In this document: positions 53,690 through 64,000 of the stretch, piece after piece | How positions within the stretch are numbered: the stretch's first letter is position 1 | Layout: each line of letters begins with the position of its first letter | Assembly: GCA_023614405.1 (NCBI GenBank) | Contig: CM042685.1 | Location: 86,046,684-86,110,683 of the forward strand | DNA from: Avena insularis | Taxonomy: Eukaryota; Streptophyta; Magnoliopsida; Poales; Poaceae | Reading direction: 5' to 3' | Length of the DNA: 64,000 bases | Made by a program: the position numbers and the translations under genes | Notes under the pieces: model-generated | Told to the model about the DNA's origin: nothing | The model's input: the letters and a program-made list of their open reading frames with translations, nothing else | Databases searched by the model: none

Positions 53690-54956
53690 TGTAACATCCC
53701 AAAAATATTGAACAATGATTAGCCAATTCCAATCACCAAAATTAGGGTTAACAAAAACTTTTATTAATTAACATCATATGAATGCATGTGTGTATGTGAT
53801 GATTGTATGAATGCATGAATGGACTTGTGTGATTGATCTAAATAGCAAGGAATGGTTTAAAGATGAAAACAACATGATCTAAATCATTTCCAAGCAAAAA
53901 CAAATCAAGAGAAAATCAAAAACAAATCAAATAAAGCAAATGGTCATTTTTGCCAATCTTGCTCACTAGGCCACTTTGAGTGTTCCTAGGCCCAGATTTC
54001 AAACAGAAACATTTCCATTTCTTTTCACCCCTTGCTATACCAAGTAAAAGTGAACCAAATCCCACCTTTCAAACTTACAGAAACATTTGGCAACTTGATT
54101 GAAATGACAATTTAAAATTGAATCTTTAACATATGGGAAGGTCACTCAATTCTCAAAAACCAACCAAACCAATTACCCTTGACCTTTCCAACTATCCAGA
54201 GACTACTGAGTATGTAACTAGTACACCCACCAATTTTGAACCAAAAATTCAAATTTGAATCTCTTTCGGCCATTTCATCAAACACCCGTCAAACACAAAT
54301 CAAACAAACATCAAACACTACTGTGATCAGATATTTGGCCTAACTTGTCCCCTCTCTAGCTCACAGCAGACATTTAGTAGATCATCTAGCTTAGTTAGCA
54401 GGCTCTAGCACCACTGTGAGCTTGCCATTACCATCAATGGTGAGCAAGCCGAGCCTCACCTTGCCACGCCACTGTCGACAACAAGCTAGGAGAAGATCTA
54501 GCCTCGCCAACCATGTCTGGGACACTCAACACTGTCCACCGCCACCCCCTGTCCAATGGCAACGAGCAGCAAGCCATTGGACCACTCTAGACACGTCGCG
54601 CCCTATGCCTCTGCACCATGCCTAGAGCACGCCAGAGCGCCACGCTCGACACTCACACACAGACCATGCGCCGCCCTCGCCGCGTGCAAGCATGATCACC
54701 ACCACCCCAGCAACCCCGCGGACATGCCTGTTCGTCGCCACGCGACCAGGAGAGCCCGTGCGCCATAAAAATTTCTGTTGAACCCGCCCAGAGCACCGCA
54801 ACATTCCGATTGTCTCGCACCATCTCACGCTGCGTAACCACGCCGTTGAGCTTCGACGGCGATGAAAGCACCGCCCCTATCATCGCCCATGCCATTAGCC
54901 CACTATGCTGACGACACCAACGAGCTCCACCCACGCCCTTTGGTCCCCTTCTGGCA

Positions 54957-54966
54957 CTATAAAGAG
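54957..54966 (+). promoter_or_regulatory. TATA box of the Tekay-D 5' LTR
   Basis: ctataaagag; the 3' LTR has ctataaatag at about 62588. Confidence 0.7.
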
Positions 54967-55581
54967 AGGCCACCCCTGCTCGAATTCTTCACACGAACAC
55001 ACTCCCCTCTCTCTCAAAAGCACCCCACATCACCCCCGGATCAACGCGAGCAGCAGGTCGCCTGAATTTGGCCGGAGTTTGCCGCAGAGGAGGAAGAAAG
55101 GAGCCAGCGATTGGAGCCACCCCAGGAGAAGCCGCCGGTACTAGGAGGTTTGCCGTCGTCGACTTCGTCGTTCGCCCCTGTCGCCGACCCTCGACTGGCA
55201 GCACTAGGGTTCTTTCTCGCCGGTGTTGCCCGACGGAGACGATAGGGCACAGCCGTTGGATTCAAGTTTGATCGTGCGGTCTAGATCACCCCGTACCGCT
55301 TCGCACCCCCTGTCTCGCTGACTGGTGGGGAAACCCACTTAAACTCACTCCCGCGCGCGCTGTGCGCTGTCAACATGCTCCCATGTTTTAGTTGGAGAAT
55401 ATTAAATCTTAATTAGTTTTTCAATGAGTAGAAATTACTTTTCTAAAATAAAATAAATAAGAAAGTACTTGGATGATTGTAATGCTTGTGATGAACCTAG
55501 ATGATCTAATGAAAACCTTGGTGTGATAAATAGAAGTAGTTAAGTATTGTTTGGTGATTGTGTACCTCGTATTCATTTATA

Positions 55582-55668
55582 GACGCTAGTACCGACCAAG
55601 GATACGAGGAGGAAGGAGAATACTACGAGGAAGAAGCCGAGGAGAACTTCAACCACTGCTCTGCATAA
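55582..55668 (+). other. Acidic mini-reading frame in the Tekay-D LTR behind an acceptor-like site
   Basis: After ttcatttatag the sequence reads DASTDQGYEEEGEYYEEEAE followed by ENFNHCSA and a stop. The composition is strongly acidic and Tyr-rich, and codon-like. The block is missing from the 3' LTR of the same element. Confidence 0.4.
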
Positions 55669-56839
55669 GGCAAGCTAACACTTGCAACTTAGCAAGCAAA
55701 TCCTTGCAAGCTTCTACTACTATCTTAGCAAGCTAAGCTAAACCATGCAAGTTTTACATGCAAGCTTACACCACTTGATACCCAATCCGAGTTTTATTTG
55801 CAAGCTTAGTTATTTTATTTCTTTATCAAAGCTTTCTATTTAATGTTACCTAGTAAATTGTAGAACTTAGAAAGTTTATTAAAGGTAGCATAAGTTAGAT
55901 AAATCTTGATGTCATCCTGAAGCATGAGATTGAAATAAGATAAGATACACTTGTTTACCACCCCTAATTAGTGTTTACCCCCACTATTAGATGCTAGGTC
56001 TAAACTTAAAACTTGACCACTTTAGATGGGAATACTTGGTGAAAATGGTTATGAAAACCTTAGAATGATGAGTCATTCTACTGAAATGTTTTGACATATC
56101 TTCTTAAACACCGGATGATTTTGATGATGAAAATGTTAAGGCATGAGCCTTAGCCCTTTATAAACCTGATGGTTGTCTGGATGCGATACCATTCCAATTT
56201 TACCGTACAATCACAATACCCGAAAATTGGGTAGGGCTTGACTGGAAATTTATATACCTTAGTATGGGTTCCCTTGCGGCCAAGGTTTGAGCTGAGGCTA
56301 CCTTGTGAAGATTGTACACTTGTGCAGTTCCCAAGATGACAGTTGGTCATGGTTGGGAGGCCAAACTCATAGGAGAGGTGCCTATACTAGGGTGTGTAAT
56401 TGAAAGGTTGGGATTGATTATCCGCATTCTGAGTATGGTGAATTCAGGATTGTTCCTGACGGATGTATCAAATGTTGTTGTGAAAGTGTACCACCTCTGT
56501 AGAGTGTCAAACTATTCGAATAGTCGCATCTGCGGTTATGGATAGTTGGAGTGGCCATATTGTTCCATCATCAGATGTTTTCAAAATGACTTATGAAATG
56601 AATCATAATTTTGACTTGACCACAACAAGGTTGTGATATGAAATTCAGGTTCCCACTTAGGTGTTATAAAATATTCAACCAGCTTTCTTTGCTTCTGAAC
56701 TCAGTAGAGATAAATCTGTTTTTTTGCAAAATAACCCAAAGCTTAGTACTTCATACCCAAAACCATCTCACTTGTTAGTATTAATTTGCGAGTACTTAAA
56801 GAGTACTCATGGATTTTTCCCTGGCTATTCCCGTGGCCA

Positions 56840-56893
56840 GACTATGAAGAGGACTACCAGGAGGACAGACAGCAGGAAGGTTACGACCACTAG
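56840..56893 (+). other. Second acidic mini-reading frame in the Tekay-D LTR
   Basis: After cccgtggccag the sequence reads DYEEDYQEDRQQEGYDH and stops at TAG 56891-56893. The 3' LTR at 63837-63890 keeps the frame and stop with a few substitutions. Confidence 0.45.
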
Positions 56894-57157
56894 GATCATC
56901 TGCCATCGTCAGCATTGCCTGTGACTACAAAGATGGAGCTTCGCCTATCCTATCGTTATCATTACGTTATTCCGCTGCTTGATTTGTATTAAGACTGGAT
57001 CATGAGATCCTTTATTTGTGTAAGACCTTATGTATGGTTTGTAATGGATGATGTACTGTGATATCCAATCTGTTATGTCTCACAAAAATGGTAATCCTGG
57101 GATTGCGATGTACGACATAACATGCATCTGGGATTAAAAATCCGGGTGTTGACAAGT

Positions 57158-57170
57158 TGGTATCAGAGCC
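57158..57170 (+). promoter_or_regulatory. Primer binding site of Tekay-D (initiator tRNA-Met)
   Basis: tggtatcagagcc, perfect match to the tRNA-Met complement, three bases after the LTR end. Confidence 0.92.
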
Positions 57171-57379
57171 ATCCTGACCATAGGAGACCCTAGTTTAGAA
57201 TGGACGTTTGAATCAAAAACTTAGTTTCAAAACCAAGGAAGTGAGTATTTATAAAAACTTATTCTCATTCTTATCACTTAGACTCTTTCATAAAAAGTCA
57301 TGTTCCTCAAAAAACATTCTTGCAAACTTACATAAAATTTGACACACTTGATCACTCTACTAACTTACTCATCCTATAC

Positions 57380-58195
57380 TCTTATAGACGGACGTGAAGT
57401 ATAGCAAGTTCTATCAGTTAGGGAATGGAGGAGATCTCATCTTTGAGCGTGACTTGGACCAGCTGTTGGAAATGCTGGAGCGCCACAAACCGAGTTCTTT
57501 GGAGCTCAGCTCAACGATCAGGAATGAGAGGAGTTGCAATAGCTAGTTGTTGCAAGTCCCCGAGGAAAGATCAAAGCCCCCACCTTCGAGGGAATTCAGT
57601 TAACCTTGAGAGATAACAACTGTCTCGATGGACTTGCCAGGGCCATGCACGAAGCTCTTGCCCGTCTATGTGGACAGAGTATCAATCAGATCAAGGGTAC
57701 CCGCTTTGAGTTCTATCCAAGGCGTGATGTTATGGGACAGCCACTGGAGTCCCCATATCACCATGAGCTGAAGACTCAGTTGGACCACCTCAGCTTCATG
57801 ATGTATGACCGTCAGAAGGATTTAGACAATGCCCGCTCCTACACCAATCAAAAGTACGCCATTGCCGCCAAGAAGGATCAGACCATTGCCATGCTAGTGA
57901 AGGATCGCCAGTCTCGTCGCCGTCAGCTCGACAAGAAGGAGCGCATCATTGCCCGTCTCCGCCATAGGATCACAGAGTTAGAGGAGACTGTCCACGGGAG
58001 AGACATTCAGCTGGAGGAGAGGGAGAATGCAGGGGAAGACCTTCGTTGAGACCCCTACTCCTATCTCAGTGATGATGACGACTTTTCTGGAGGATCAGGC
58101 CATGGACTTCTTCACCGATGAGGATGACTTCGCCTTCATTGATGATGATGATGATGAGGATGATGAGGACATCAACTCCGAGTAGTACTAGCACT
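57380..58195 (+). pseudogene. Coiled-coil/acidic ORF of Tekay-D in the gag position
   Basis: The first part (57395-57600, two frames) reads IFERDLDQLLEMLERHKPSS. The main frame 57606-58049 gives MRDNNCLDGLARAMHEALAR, LCGQSINQIKGTRFEFYPRR, then a basic coiled coil (KDQTIAMLVKDRQSRRRQLD, KKERIIARLRHRITELEETV). It breaks at TGA 58047-58049 and continues with one frame change into an extremely acidic tail (TDEDDFAFIDDDDDEDDEDI) with stop at 58183-58185. It does not show the gag capsid motifs, zinc knuckle or protease expected of Tekay elements. The function is unknown; a structural role in the particle is conceivable. Confidence 0.6.
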
Positions 58196-58400
58196 TGAGC
58201 ACTAGCGTTAGGGAGTTGTATTCGGTCCCGTTGTATCGTAGTTTCCTAGAATGGTTCTTAAAACCATCTGTTTTCCTTTGTTGTGGTGTGTGTTGTATCG
58301 TGTGCTATGAATGAATGAATGATTGAAAAGCAAGTTCCTAGAAAAATCCGAGTCAAACTTTGAAATTTTTTCAAACACCAAAACCCCGAACCTTAGAAAT
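58196..58400 (+). other. Tekay-D spacer between the coiled-coil ORF and pol
   Basis: Noncoding, T/G-rich with tgaatgaatgaatga repeats near 58308. It looks like a gene 3' UTR rather than gag-protease sequence. Confidence 0.45.
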
Positions 58401-59253
58401 TTCCCTCTTTTCTCATGATCTATCTCAATCTTCAGATGCCTTGCGGAGGAAGCAGTTCATCCCTGGAACTGGACCCATAGCCCAGAGACCGTATAGCATG
58501 AATCCATCTGAACTAGTGGAGCTGAAGAAGCAACTGGATGCTATGCTGGAGTTAGGATTGATCCAACCAAGTGCGTCACCATGGAGATCACCTGTTTTAT
58601 TTGTGGACAATAAATATGGAGGTAATCGTTTGTGTACGGATTATCGAAAGCTGAATGATGTTACCATCAAGAACAAGTATCCACTGCCAAAGATAGAGGA
58701 TCTGTTTGACTAGTTGACCGGTGCCAAAGTGTTTTCTAAGATTGATCTTACAACTGGTTATCATCAACTCAAGATTCGCGCAGAGGATATTCCAAAGACT
58801 GCCTTTACCACCAGATATGGATTATACGAGTATACTGTCATGTCTTTTGGATTAACTAATACCCACGCTTATTTCATGAACCTCATGAATAAGATTTTTA
58901 TGGACTTCCTGGATAAGTTTGTCGTTGTTATCATCGATGACATTCTGATCTATTCCAAATTAGAAGAAGAACATGAGCTACACCTAAGGACCCTCCTTGG
59001 AACCCTTAGGGAGCATCAGTTGTATGCCAAGTTTAGCAAATGTGAATTCTGGTTACACGAGGTAGGATTCCTCGGCCATATCGTATCAGCCGGAGGAATT
59101 GCCGTTGACCCTGCAAAGGTGAAGGATGTTGAAGATTGCCAAGCCCCAACCACTCAAACCCAAGTTCGTGCATTTCTCGGATTGGCGGGATATTATCGCA
59201 AGTTTGTAGAAGGATTTTCAAGTATCGCAAGACCCATGACCCAATTGTTGTAG
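58401..59253 (+). pseudogene. Tekay-D reverse transcriptase
   Basis: Frames 58360-58713 and 58714-59253 are the same frame separated by one TAG (58711-58713). The motifs in order are [76 protein letters not shown], the active-site motif [10 protein letters not shown], and [19 protein letters not shown]. Both catalytic Asp residues are present. A second stop (TAG 59251-59253) separates it from RNase H. The upstream part begins just before RT; protease is absent. Confidence 0.9.
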
Positions 59254-59721
59254 AAGGACAAGAAGTTTGAATGGATGGACAAGTGTGAAGCGAGTTTTCA
59301 AGAACTCAAGAGGAGATTGAATTCAGCCCCAATCTTGATCAGGCCGGATATCACGAAGCATTTTGATGTGTATTGTGACGCATCCAAGATCGTTCTCGGA
59401 TGTGTGTTAATGCAAGAAGGAAAAGTTATATCTTATCTATCCCGACAACTGAAGCAACATGAGCAAAACTATCCTACTCATGTCCTTGAACTAGAAGCCG
59501 TAGTTCTAGCCCTGAAAACATGGAGGGACTACCTGATGGGAAATCGTTGCGAGATTTATTCAGATCACAAGAGCTGGAAGTATATATTCACTCAGAAGGA
59601 GTTGAATATGAGGCAGAGGAGATGGATAGAGCTAATCAAGGACTATGATCTGGACATGCACTATCACCCCGGTAAAGCCAATGTGGTAGCAGATGCCCTT
59701 AGCAGATTGCCGTGCCGCTAG
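59254..59721 (+). pseudogene. Tekay-D RNase H
   Basis: The frame continues after the [23 protein letters not shown] has the first Asp, [20 protein letters not shown] and [18 protein letters not shown] the Glu, [14 protein letters not shown] the second Asp, and [17 protein letters not shown] the C-terminal Asp. All four acidic residues are present, and only the flanking stops disable the polyprotein. It is the best-preserved enzyme domain in the window. Confidence 0.9.
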
Positions 59722-60780
59722 AACTCCATGATTCTAAAGGAACAACCAAGTTTGCACAAGGATATGGAATATTATTGAATGGAATTAGTAAGTGAAGGAT
59801 TTTTGGCTAGTATAGAACTTCAACCCACTGTGATCAGTCAGATCAAGGAGGCGCAGAAAGGAAATGCTAGTATCGACGGAACCAAACGTCGTATCGGTAT
59901 AGGAAAAGAACCTAGATTCACCGAAGATGAAGGAGTGTTGTGGTACAAATGACGTCTCTGTGTACCAGCAGATTCAGAGGTGAAGGAAACTATTTTGAAA
60001 GAGGCCCATGATACTCTTTATTCTATCCAACCCGGAGGAACAAAGATGTATCAGGATTTGAAGGAACAATTTTGGTGGCATAAGATGAAGAGAGAAATCT
60101 GAAGCTATATATCCAAGTTTGATATTTTTCAAAGAGTCAAGGGCGGAACATCAGAGACCCGCATGACTCTTGCAACCCTTACAGATTCCGGAATGGAAAT
60201 GGGATTCAGTTGGAATAGATTGTATCACCAGATTGCCTACTTCTAGTAGGGGAAATGACTCTATTTGGGTCATAGTTGATAGACTGTCCAAGGTATCTCA
60301 TTTCCTACCAGTCAAGACCACCTACCAAAGTTTGAAGCTAGCGGAGTTGTACATCACTATAATCGTTAGTCTACACGGAGTCCCCAAGAACATTGTGTCA
60401 GATCGAGGAACTCAGTTTACCTCGAGATTCTAGAAGAAAGTCCAAGAAGGATTGGGAACGAGATTGGATTTTAGCACAGCGTATCACCCTCAGACAGATG
60501 GACAAACAGAGCGAGTAAATCAAATACTCGAAGATATGTTGAGCTCCTGTGTTCTAGAGTATGGATCTAAATGGGATGATTGTCTACCTTTCGCAGAATT
60601 TTCGTACAACAACAGTTATCAAGCTAGTTTTCAAATGGCCCCATCCGAGTTCATGTATGGAAGGAAGTGTCATACCCCTTTAAATTGGTCGGAAGTAGGA
60701 GAGAGTCAGATTTTCGGACCAGACATCCTATGAGAAGCAGAACAGAAAGTTCACAAGATCCGTGAGCACCTCAAGACCGC
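59722..60780 (+). pseudogene. Tekay-D integrase
   Basis: The N-terminal zinc-binding part is at about 59990-60170 (EAHDTLYSIQPGGTKMYQDL, QFWWHKMKREI), with stops at 60100 and a frame change near 60140. The core frame 60170-60433 holds WDSVGIDCITRLPTSSRGND with the first Asp and VSDRGTQFTSRF with the second. Frame 60452-60733 holds TAYHPQTDGQTERVNQILED with the catalytic Glu. All three catalytic acidic residues are preserved, although four or more stops interrupt it. Confidence 0.88.
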
Positions 60781-61273
60781 CCAGTCAAGACATAAGAGTT
60801 ATGCCGACAAGAGACATCGATACCTCGCTTTCAATATCGGAGATTTTGTGTATCTCAAAGTGTCGCCTTTGAAAGGAATGCAGCATTTCCAGCTCAAAGG
60901 AAAGTTAACCCCCAGATATATCGGACCCTTCAAAATTCTGAATCATCGAGGAGAAGTATCGTATCAACTGGTACTGCTAGAGGAGATGTCAGTCGTGCAT
61001 AATGTGTTCCATATATCGTTACTTCGCAAATGCCTTGAAGTCCCAGAGAAGACTGAAGTTTTCAAGAACATTGATCACCACACCATAGAGATCAACGATG
61101 ACCTAACATATCCCTAAGTACCCATTCGTATTTTGGAGGAAGCTTTCAGAACCACCAGGACCCAGAGCATCAAGTTTCTCAAGGTTCAGTGGAGTAACCA
61201 CACTGAAGAAGAAGCTACCTGGGAACAAGAAGATTACATCAAGGCGGAGTTTCTCGATCTTTTTAAATCCTAG
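60781..61273 (+). pseudogene. Tekay-D integrase C-terminus and chromodomain
   Basis: Frame 60848-61117 gives VYLKVSPLKGMQHFQLKGKL and TPRYIGPFKILNHRGEVSYQ (the GPF/Y module), and VHNVFHISLLRKCLEV. After one TAA (61115-61117) the same frame continues into a chromodomain: ILEEAFRTTRTQSIKFLKVQ, then W-S-N-H-T-E-E-E-A-T-W-E and YIKAEFLDLF, with stop at 61271-61273. Chromodomains of this clade guide integration into heterochromatin. The domain supports the Tekay (chromovirus) assignment. Confidence 0.88.
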
Positions 61274-61315
61274 TTTTCTTCTTTCTTCTTTCTCAAATCT
61301 CGGGACAAGATTTTG

Positions 61316-61332
61316 TTTAAGGAGCGAAGGTT
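61316..61332 (+). promoter_or_regulatory. Polypurine tract region of Tekay-D
   Basis: ttaaggagcgaaggttt lies directly before the 3' LTR; aaggagcgaagg is the purine run. Confidence 0.65.
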
Positions 61333-64000
61333 TGTAACATCCCAAAAATATTGAACAATTATTATCCAATTCCGATCACCAAAATTAGGGTTAGCATAAA
61401 TTTTTGCTAATTAACATCATATGAATGCATGCGTGTATGTGATGATTGTATGAATGCATGAATGGACTTGTGTGATTGATCTAAATAGCAAGGAATGGTT
61501 TAAAGATGAAAACAACATCATCTAAATCATTTCCAAGCAGAAAAAAATCAAGCGAAAATCATAAACAAACAAAATAAAGCAAATGGTCATTTTTGCCAAT
61601 CTTGATCACTAGGCAACTTTGAGTGTTCCTAGTCCTAGATTTCAAACAGAAACATTTCCATTTCTTTTCACCCCTTGCTAGACCAAGTAAAATTGAACCA
61701 AAGCCAACGTATCAAACTTACAGAAACATTTGGCAACTTGATTCAAATGACAATTTAAAATTGAATCTTTAACATATGGGAAGATCACCCAATTCTCAAA
61801 AACCAACCAAACCAATTCCCCTTGACCTTTCCCACTAACCAGAGACTAATGCGTATGTAACTAGTACACCCACCAAGTTTGAACCAAAAATTCAAATTTG
61901 AATCTCTTTCGGCCATTTCATCAAACACCTTGCAAACACAAATCAAACAAACATCAAACACTATTGTGAGCAGTGATTTGGCCTAACTTCTCCCCTCTCT
62001 AGCTCATAGCAGACATTTAGTAGATCATCTAGCTTAGTTAGAAAGCTCTAGCACCACTATGAGCTTGACATTACCATCTATGGTGAGCAGGCCGAGCATC
62101 ACCTTGCCACCTCACTATCGACAGCAAGCTAGGAGAAGCTCTAGCCTCGCCAACCATGTCTGGGACAATCGCCACCGTCCACCACCACCACCTGTCCAAT
62201 GCCAACGAACAGCAAGCCACTGGACAACTCTAGACACGCCACTCCCTATGCCTCTGCACCATGCTGAGAGCACGCCAGAGCGCCACCCTCGACACTCACC
62301 AACAGAACATGCGCCGCCCTCGCCTCATGCAAGCGTGATCACCACCACCCAGCAACCCCGCAGACACGCCCGTTCGTCGCCGCGCGACCAGGAGAGCCCG
62401 TGCGCCATAAAACTTTCCGTCGGACCCGCCTAGGGCACCGCAACATTCTGACCATCTCGCACCGTTCCACGCCGTTGAGCTTCGCCAGGGAGCACAACAC
62501 TTCCCCCTATCGTCGCCCATGCCGTTAGCCCACTGTGCCGACGACACTGACGAGCTCCACCCACGCCCTTCGGTCCCCTTCGGGCACTATAAATAGAGGC
62601 CACCCCGCTCGAATTCTTCACACCAACACACTCCCCTCTCTCTCTCAGAAGCACCCCACATCACCCCCGGAGCAAGGCAGCAGCAGGTCGCCGGAATTTG
62701 GCCAGAGTCTGCCGAGGAGGAGGAAGAAAGGAGCCAGCGATTGGAGCCTCCCCAAGATAAGACGCCGGAACCAGGAGGTTCACCGACATCGACTTCGTTG
62801 TTTTCCCCCGTCGCCGACCCTCGCCTGAGCCCCTATGATCCCCTGTAGACCCCCACTGGCCGCGCTAGGGTTCTGTCTCGTCGGCATTGCCCGACGGAGA
62901 CGATAGGTCACAGCCCTTGGCATGAGATTGAAAGTAGATAAGATACACTTGTTTACCATCCCTCATTAGTGTTTACCCCCACTATTAGATGCTAAGGCTA
63001 AACATAAAACATGACCACTATAGATGGGAATACTTGGTGAAAATGGTTATGAAAACCTTAGAATGATGAGTCATTCTACTGAAATTTTTTGACATATGTT
63101 CTTGAACACCAGATGATTTTGGTGATGAAAATGTTAAGGCATGAGCCTTAGCCCTTTATAAAACTCAGGGTTGTCTGGATGCGATACCATTCCAATTTTA
63201 CCGTCAACCTCAATACCCGAAATTTGGGTAGGGCTTGACTGGAAATTTATATACCTTAGTATGGGTTCCCTTGCGGACAAGGTTTAATGTGAGGCTACCT
63301 TGTGAAGATTGTCCACCTGTGCAGTTCCCATGATGACAGTTGGTCATGGTTGGGAGGCCAAACTCATAGGAGAGGTGCCTATACTAGGGCGTGTAATTGA
63401 AAGGTTAGGATTGATTATCTGCATACTGAGTATGGTGAATTCAGGATTGTTCCTAAAGGATGTATCGAATGTTGTGGTGAAAGTGTACCACCTCTGCCGA
63501 GTGTCAAACTATTCGAATAGCAGTGTCCGCGGTTATGGACAGTTGGAGTGGCCATACTGTTCTGTCATCAGATGTTTTCAAAATGACTTATGAAATGAAT
63601 CGTAATTTTGACTTGACCACAACAGGGTTGTGATATGAAATTCAGGTTCCCACTTAGGTTTTCTAAAACTTTCAACTAGCTTTCTTTTCTTCTGAACTCA
63701 GTAGAGATAAATCTGGCCTTTTTCAAAATAAGTTAGAGCTTAGTACTTCCTACCCAAAACCATCTCACTTGTTAGTATTAGTTTGCGAGTACTTAAAGAG
63801 TACTCATGGCTTTGTCCCTGGCTATTCCCGTGGCCATACTATGAAGAGGACTACCAGGACGACGGACAGCAGGAAGGTTATGACCACTAGGATCATCTCC
63901 CATCATCAGCATTTCCTGTGACTATGAAGATGGAGCTTCGCCCATGCTATTGTTATCATTACTTTATTCCACTGCTTGATTTGTATTAAGACTGGATCAT
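61333..64000 (+). repeat. 3' LTR of Tekay-D, cut by the window edge
   Basis: It is collinear with the 5' LTR up to its position 57003, except that 663 bp (5' LTR 55260-55922) are missing at the junction 62920/62921. A short stretch near 62826-62865 differs as well. The TATA box ctataaatag is near 62588. The open frames 62059-62433 and 63309-63593 are LTR sequence. Confidence 0.9.

Larger units (their letters stand above)
53690..57154 (+). repeat. 5' LTR of Tekay-D (3465 bp)
   Basis: It runs from TGTAACATCCC to GTGTTGACA. An AT-rich U3 is followed by a GC-rich region from 54410, TATA box ggcactataaagagagg at 54953-54969, and a GC-rich leader to about 55380. AT-rich sequence then contains two acidic mini-frames (55582-55668 and 56840-56893). 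Open frames in the GC-rich part are repeated in the 3' LTR without conservation of frame and are not called as genes. Confidence 0.9.
53690..64000 (+). mobile_element. Tekay-D: chromodomain Gypsy retrotransposon, right end outside the window
   Basis: 5' LTR 53690-57154, tRNA-Met primer site, an unusual coiled-coil ORF in the gag position, RT, RNase H, integrase with C-terminal chromodomain, purine tract, and 3' LTR from 61333. Both LTRs start TGTAACATCCC. About 150 bases of the 3' LTR remain outside the window. Stops and frame changes make pol inactive. Confidence 0.9.

Noticed and set aside
54416..55271. Several GC-rich frames on both strands
   Set aside because: They fall in the promoter and leader of the Tekay-D LTR. 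The copies in the 3' LTR (62059-62828) have different frames.

Overview
The window is a block of nested plant transposable elements of the kind that fills large grass genomes. Evidence for a grass (most likely Pooideae; species not determinable) is the set of Ty3/Gypsy lineages: Athila-type elements primed by tRNA-Asp, Tat-type elements with an archaeal-type second RNase H and an antisense gene, and chromodomain Tekay-type elements primed by initiator tRNA-Met. A Mutator-like DNA transposon (MULE) is also present. I find no intact host gene, tRNA, rRNA or bacterial-type feature. Element labels below (X, Tat-1, Tat-2, Athila-A/B/C, MULE-1, Tekay-D) are local names, not database names.

Layout. 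An old, very long-LTR Tekay-like element (X) starts at 316 and is the host for everything up to about 38,114. Its 5' LTR is 316-1955 plus 12003-15617, its primer site is at 15621, and its decayed internal region is 15618-18576. Its 3' LTR is 18577-19331, 27487-28665 and 34885-38114, and continues beyond the window. Inserted into X are: Tat-1 (1956-12002, minus strand, its 3' half deleted), itself carrying Athila-A (6284-10848, minus, TSD AGGCA); a retroposed sequence (16787-17631, imperfect 14-bp TSD); Athila-B (19332-27481, plus, complete, TSD CCCCT); MULE-1 (28666-34875, 9-bp TSD TTAAATAAT), itself carrying a solo LTR of the Athila-A/B family (30550-32102, TSD GTGAT); and Tat-2 (from about 38115, minus). 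Tat-2 is split at 47998 by Athila-C (plus), which is split at 53690 by Tekay-D (plus), whose 3' LTR runs off the right edge.

How the parts work. None of the elements could move on its own machinery in its present state. Athila-A has lost gag. Athila-B and Athila-C keep gag plus protease but have no reverse transcriptase. Tekay-D has pol with a chromodomain but an unusual coiled-coil/acidic ORF where gag-protease should be. Tat-1 has a changed catalytic residue in RT and lacks integrase. Tat-2 keeps most pol domains with lesions and also carries a long multi-exon gene on the opposite strand.

The most interesting signals are: (1) a coiled-coil ORF in the env position of Athila-C, preceded by its own TATA box and a GC-rich block that looks like a copy of the LTR promoter; (2) the antisense spliced gene of Tat-2; (3) the coiled-coil/acidic ORF replacing gag in Tekay-D; (4) acidic, Tyr-rich mini-reading frames behind splice-acceptor-like sites inside Tekay LTRs; (5) a Pack-MULE with perfect 9-bp TSD carrying gene fragments; and (6) a duplicated hairpin with a compensatory base change just before the 3' LTR of X.
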